22,146 nt of DNA from an uncultured Coriobacteriaceae bacterium (GTDB lineage Bacteria > Actinomycetota > Coriobacteriia > Coriobacteriales > UMGS124): positions 1-22,146 of the forward strand of contig UQBS01000049.1 of NCBI GenBank assembly GCA_900539345.1. Reading direction: 5' to 3'. A program made the position numbers and the translations under genes. Numbering within the stretch: the stretch's first letter is position 1; each line of letters opens with the position of its first letter. The notes beneath the pieces were generated by a model, which was not told the DNA's origin, made no database searches, and worked only from the letters and a program-made list of their open reading frames with translations. Below, in pieces: positions 20,860-22,146 of the stretch.

Positions 20860-22146
20860 CTACTTCTTGCGGCTCTTCAGGATGAGCACGATGGCAAGAA
20901 CGACTACGACGACGCCGACGCCGGCTGCGATGTAGATGGGCGTGTTGTCAGTGGTGTCGCCCGTCTTGGCAATGCCGTTCTGCGGCTGGTTGGCGGCAGC
21001 GGTGACGGTGACGGTGCACTTGACGTTGTGACCCTGCACGGTGCCTGTGACCTCGAAGGTGCCTGCCTTGGCGTAGAGGTCGGCATAGTTGGCGGGCGTG
21101 TTCCACGTTACCGCCTCGTTGGTGGTGCTGCCGTCGGACCAACGCACGCTGGCCGTGGTAGGCAGAGTGGGGGCGGTGCCAGCAGTGGTGGTGGCCGTCA
21201 GGTTGTTCTGAATGCCGTTGATGAACTTGGTGTCGGCAGTCTTCCACTGGGCGTACAGCGTGGCGTCGCTGCCGAGCGTGAGCTGGCCGCCGTTGACGAT
21301 GGCGGTGCCGGTGCCGTCGGCTGCGGTGTTCCAACCGGCGAAGACGTAGCCGTCACGCGTGAACGTGGAGGCGGGGAGGGTAACCGTGGTGCCCAGGTCG
21401 GCCGTCAGCGCGTCCATGGAGCCTGCGCCGCCGTTGGCGTCAAAGGTGACCGTGCACTTCGTGGCAGGGGCAGCGACCCACTGGGCGAAGAGCGTCATGT
21501 TCTCGTGGATCGCGGGAGCATCCTGGGGCATGTACTTGGTACCGGTGCCGTCGGCTGCGGTGTTCCAGCTGTCAAAGACCTTGCCGGAGGGAGCCGTGAA
21601 GGTGCTGGCGGGCACGGTGTACTCGGCGTCAGCATCCACGTCTGCGGGGGCCATCTCACCGGTGCCGCCGTTAGCGTCAAAGCTCACGGTAAAGTGCGTG
21701 ACGGGTGCGGGCTCGACGTCCTTCCACTTGGCGTAGAGGGTCGTGTCGCCGGCGAGAAGCCCCAGGCTCGTGCCTGCGGGGTAGGTCTCGGTGCCGTCGG
21801 CGTTGGTCCAGCAGTCGAACTCCTGGCCGTCGGGCGCGGTGAAGGCGCACTCGGGTGCGGTGTACTCTGCGTCGGCGTTAACGGTCACGGGGTCCATCGC
21901 GCCAGCGCCGCCGTTGGCGTCAAAGTTCACGGTGAACTGGGTGACGGGTGCGGGCTCGACATCCTTCCACTTGGCGTAGAGGGTCGTGTCGCCGGCGAGA
22001 AGCCCCAGGCTCGTGCCTGCGGGGTAGGTCTCGGTGCCGTCGGCGTTGGTCCAGCAGTCGAACTCCTGGCCGTCGGGCGCGGTGAAGGCGCACTCGGGTG
22101 CGGTGTACTCTGCGTCGGCGTTAACGGTCACGGGGTCCATCGCGCC
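20860..22146 (-). CDS. Cell-wall-anchored InlB/Flg_new repeat surface protein, C-terminal part (partial)
   Basis: The open frame runs off the right edge, so the N terminus and signal peptide are missing; 428 residues are visible. Four Listeria-Bacteroides (InlB B-repeat, Flg_new) modules come first, each with a FDANGG...W...DG...LYA-W pattern. The two outermost units are almost identical. A Big_4-like immunoglobulin domain follows (SVRWSDGSTTNEAVTWNTP, then GTFEVTGTVQG). The end is a sortase-type sorting signal: IAKTG (codons 20959-20973), a hydrophobic helix of about 20 residues, and the basic tail KSRKK. IAKTG departs from the LPxTG consensus at the first two positions. The protein is probably displayed on the cell surface as an adhesin or stalk; ligand unknown. 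The tail and terminator show that the C terminus is complete. Confidence 0.85.
   Translation of the reverse strand, partial: GAMDPVTVNADAEYTAPECAFTAPDGQEFDCWTNADGTETYPAGTSLGLLAGDTTLYAKWKDVEPAPVTQFTVNFDANGGAGAMDPVTVNADAEYTAPECAFTAPDGQEFDCWTNADGTETYPAGTSLGLLAGDTTLYAKWKDVEPAPVTHFTVSFDANGGTGEMAPADVDADAEYTVPASTFTAPSGKVFDSWNTAADGTGTKYMPQDAPAIHENMTLFAQWVAAPATKCTVTFDANGGAGSMDALTADLGTTVTLPASTFTRDGYVFAGWNTAADGTGTAIVNGGQLTLGSDATLYAQWKTADTKFINGIQNNLTATTTAGTAPTLPTTASVRWSDGSTTNEAVTWNTPANYADLYAKAGTFEVTGTVQGHNVKCTVTVTAAANQPQNGIAKTGDTTDNTPIYIAAGVGVVVVVLAIVLILKSRKK
21661..22146 (-). repeat. Tandem 243-bp repeat in the surface protein gene
   Basis: Two adjacent 243-bp units (21661-21903 and 21904-22146) each encode 81 residues. 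The stretches 21719-21903 and 21962-22146 are identical over 185 bases, to the window edge. The remaining 58 bases of each unit differ at several positions. Synonymous identity this high points to recent duplication or gene conversion, and more copies may lie beyond the edge. Two further, diverged repeat modules follow toward the C terminus (roughly 21240-21660). Confidence 0.9.

Noticed and set aside
21359..21736. Plus-strand open frame of 125 codons opposite the surface repeats
   Set aside because: It is the antisense of repetitive coding sequence and has no ribosome-binding site or family resemblance.
21661..22146. CRISPR array or insertion-sequence repeat
   Set aside because: The repeats are 243 bp, directly adjacent, in frame and encode InlB-type modules; there are no short repeats with unique spacers and no transposase.

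Overview
The window is GC-rich, densely coded chromosomal DNA with actinobacterial character. The best guess is a Coriobacteriia member, probably near the Eggerthellaceae. This rests on the gene mix (flavinylated FMN-binding protein, molybdate transport and molybdopterin genes, fumarase plus malic enzyme, a sortase-type surface protein with Listeria/Bacteroides-type repeats), the codon bias and the GTG starts. It is an inference. No rRNA, tRNA, CRISPR array, insertion sequence or phage gene was seen.

Layout from left to right. Positions 1-86 hold the last codons of an FMN-binding-domain protein. After a strong inverted repeat (118-155) come a molybdate-type ABC permease with an unusual extracytoplasmic N-terminal domain (190-1734) and its ATPase (1737-2804). 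A two-way terminator (2833-2879) separates these from uvrB on the minus strand (2903-5083). Divergent from uvrB is the molybdopterin pair moaA-moaC (5242-6860). After a 213-base gap rich in inverted repeats comes an Mrp/ApbC iron-sulfur carrier ATPase (7074-7931), closely followed by a BaiN/HI0933-type flavoprotein (7959-9149). A 128-base leader then precedes a second, COG2509-type flavoprotein (9278-10942). Next is a tightly packed run: uvrA, a YbaK-type tRNA deacylase, a MurJ-type lipid II flippase and a Uup-type ABC-F ATPase (10997-18009). fumC and a malic enzyme (18078-20601) form a two-gene unit ending at a textbook terminator (20648-20680). A 258-base AT-richer convergent gap and a second terminator separate it from the C-terminal part of a cell-wall-anchored repeat protein on the minus strand (20860 to the right edge).

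How the genes work together: the mod and moa genes supply molybdenum (or tungsten) and the first intermediate of its cofactor. Mrp maintains Fe-S proteins such as MoaA. UvrA and UvrB are two thirds of the nucleotide excision repair machine but lie in separate transcription units. FumC and the malic enzyme link fumarate, malate and pyruvate.

The most interesting non-coding signal is the leader of the COG2509 flavoprotein gene. One six-base segment can pair either with an upstream partner, forming a 12-bp stem that closes a structured domain, or with the downstream ribosome-binding site. This is a riboswitch-like switch that I could not match to a known class. Other points are the unexplained sensor-like domain on the molybdate permease and a near-identical 243-bp tandem repeat in the surface protein with a co-varying cysteine pair.
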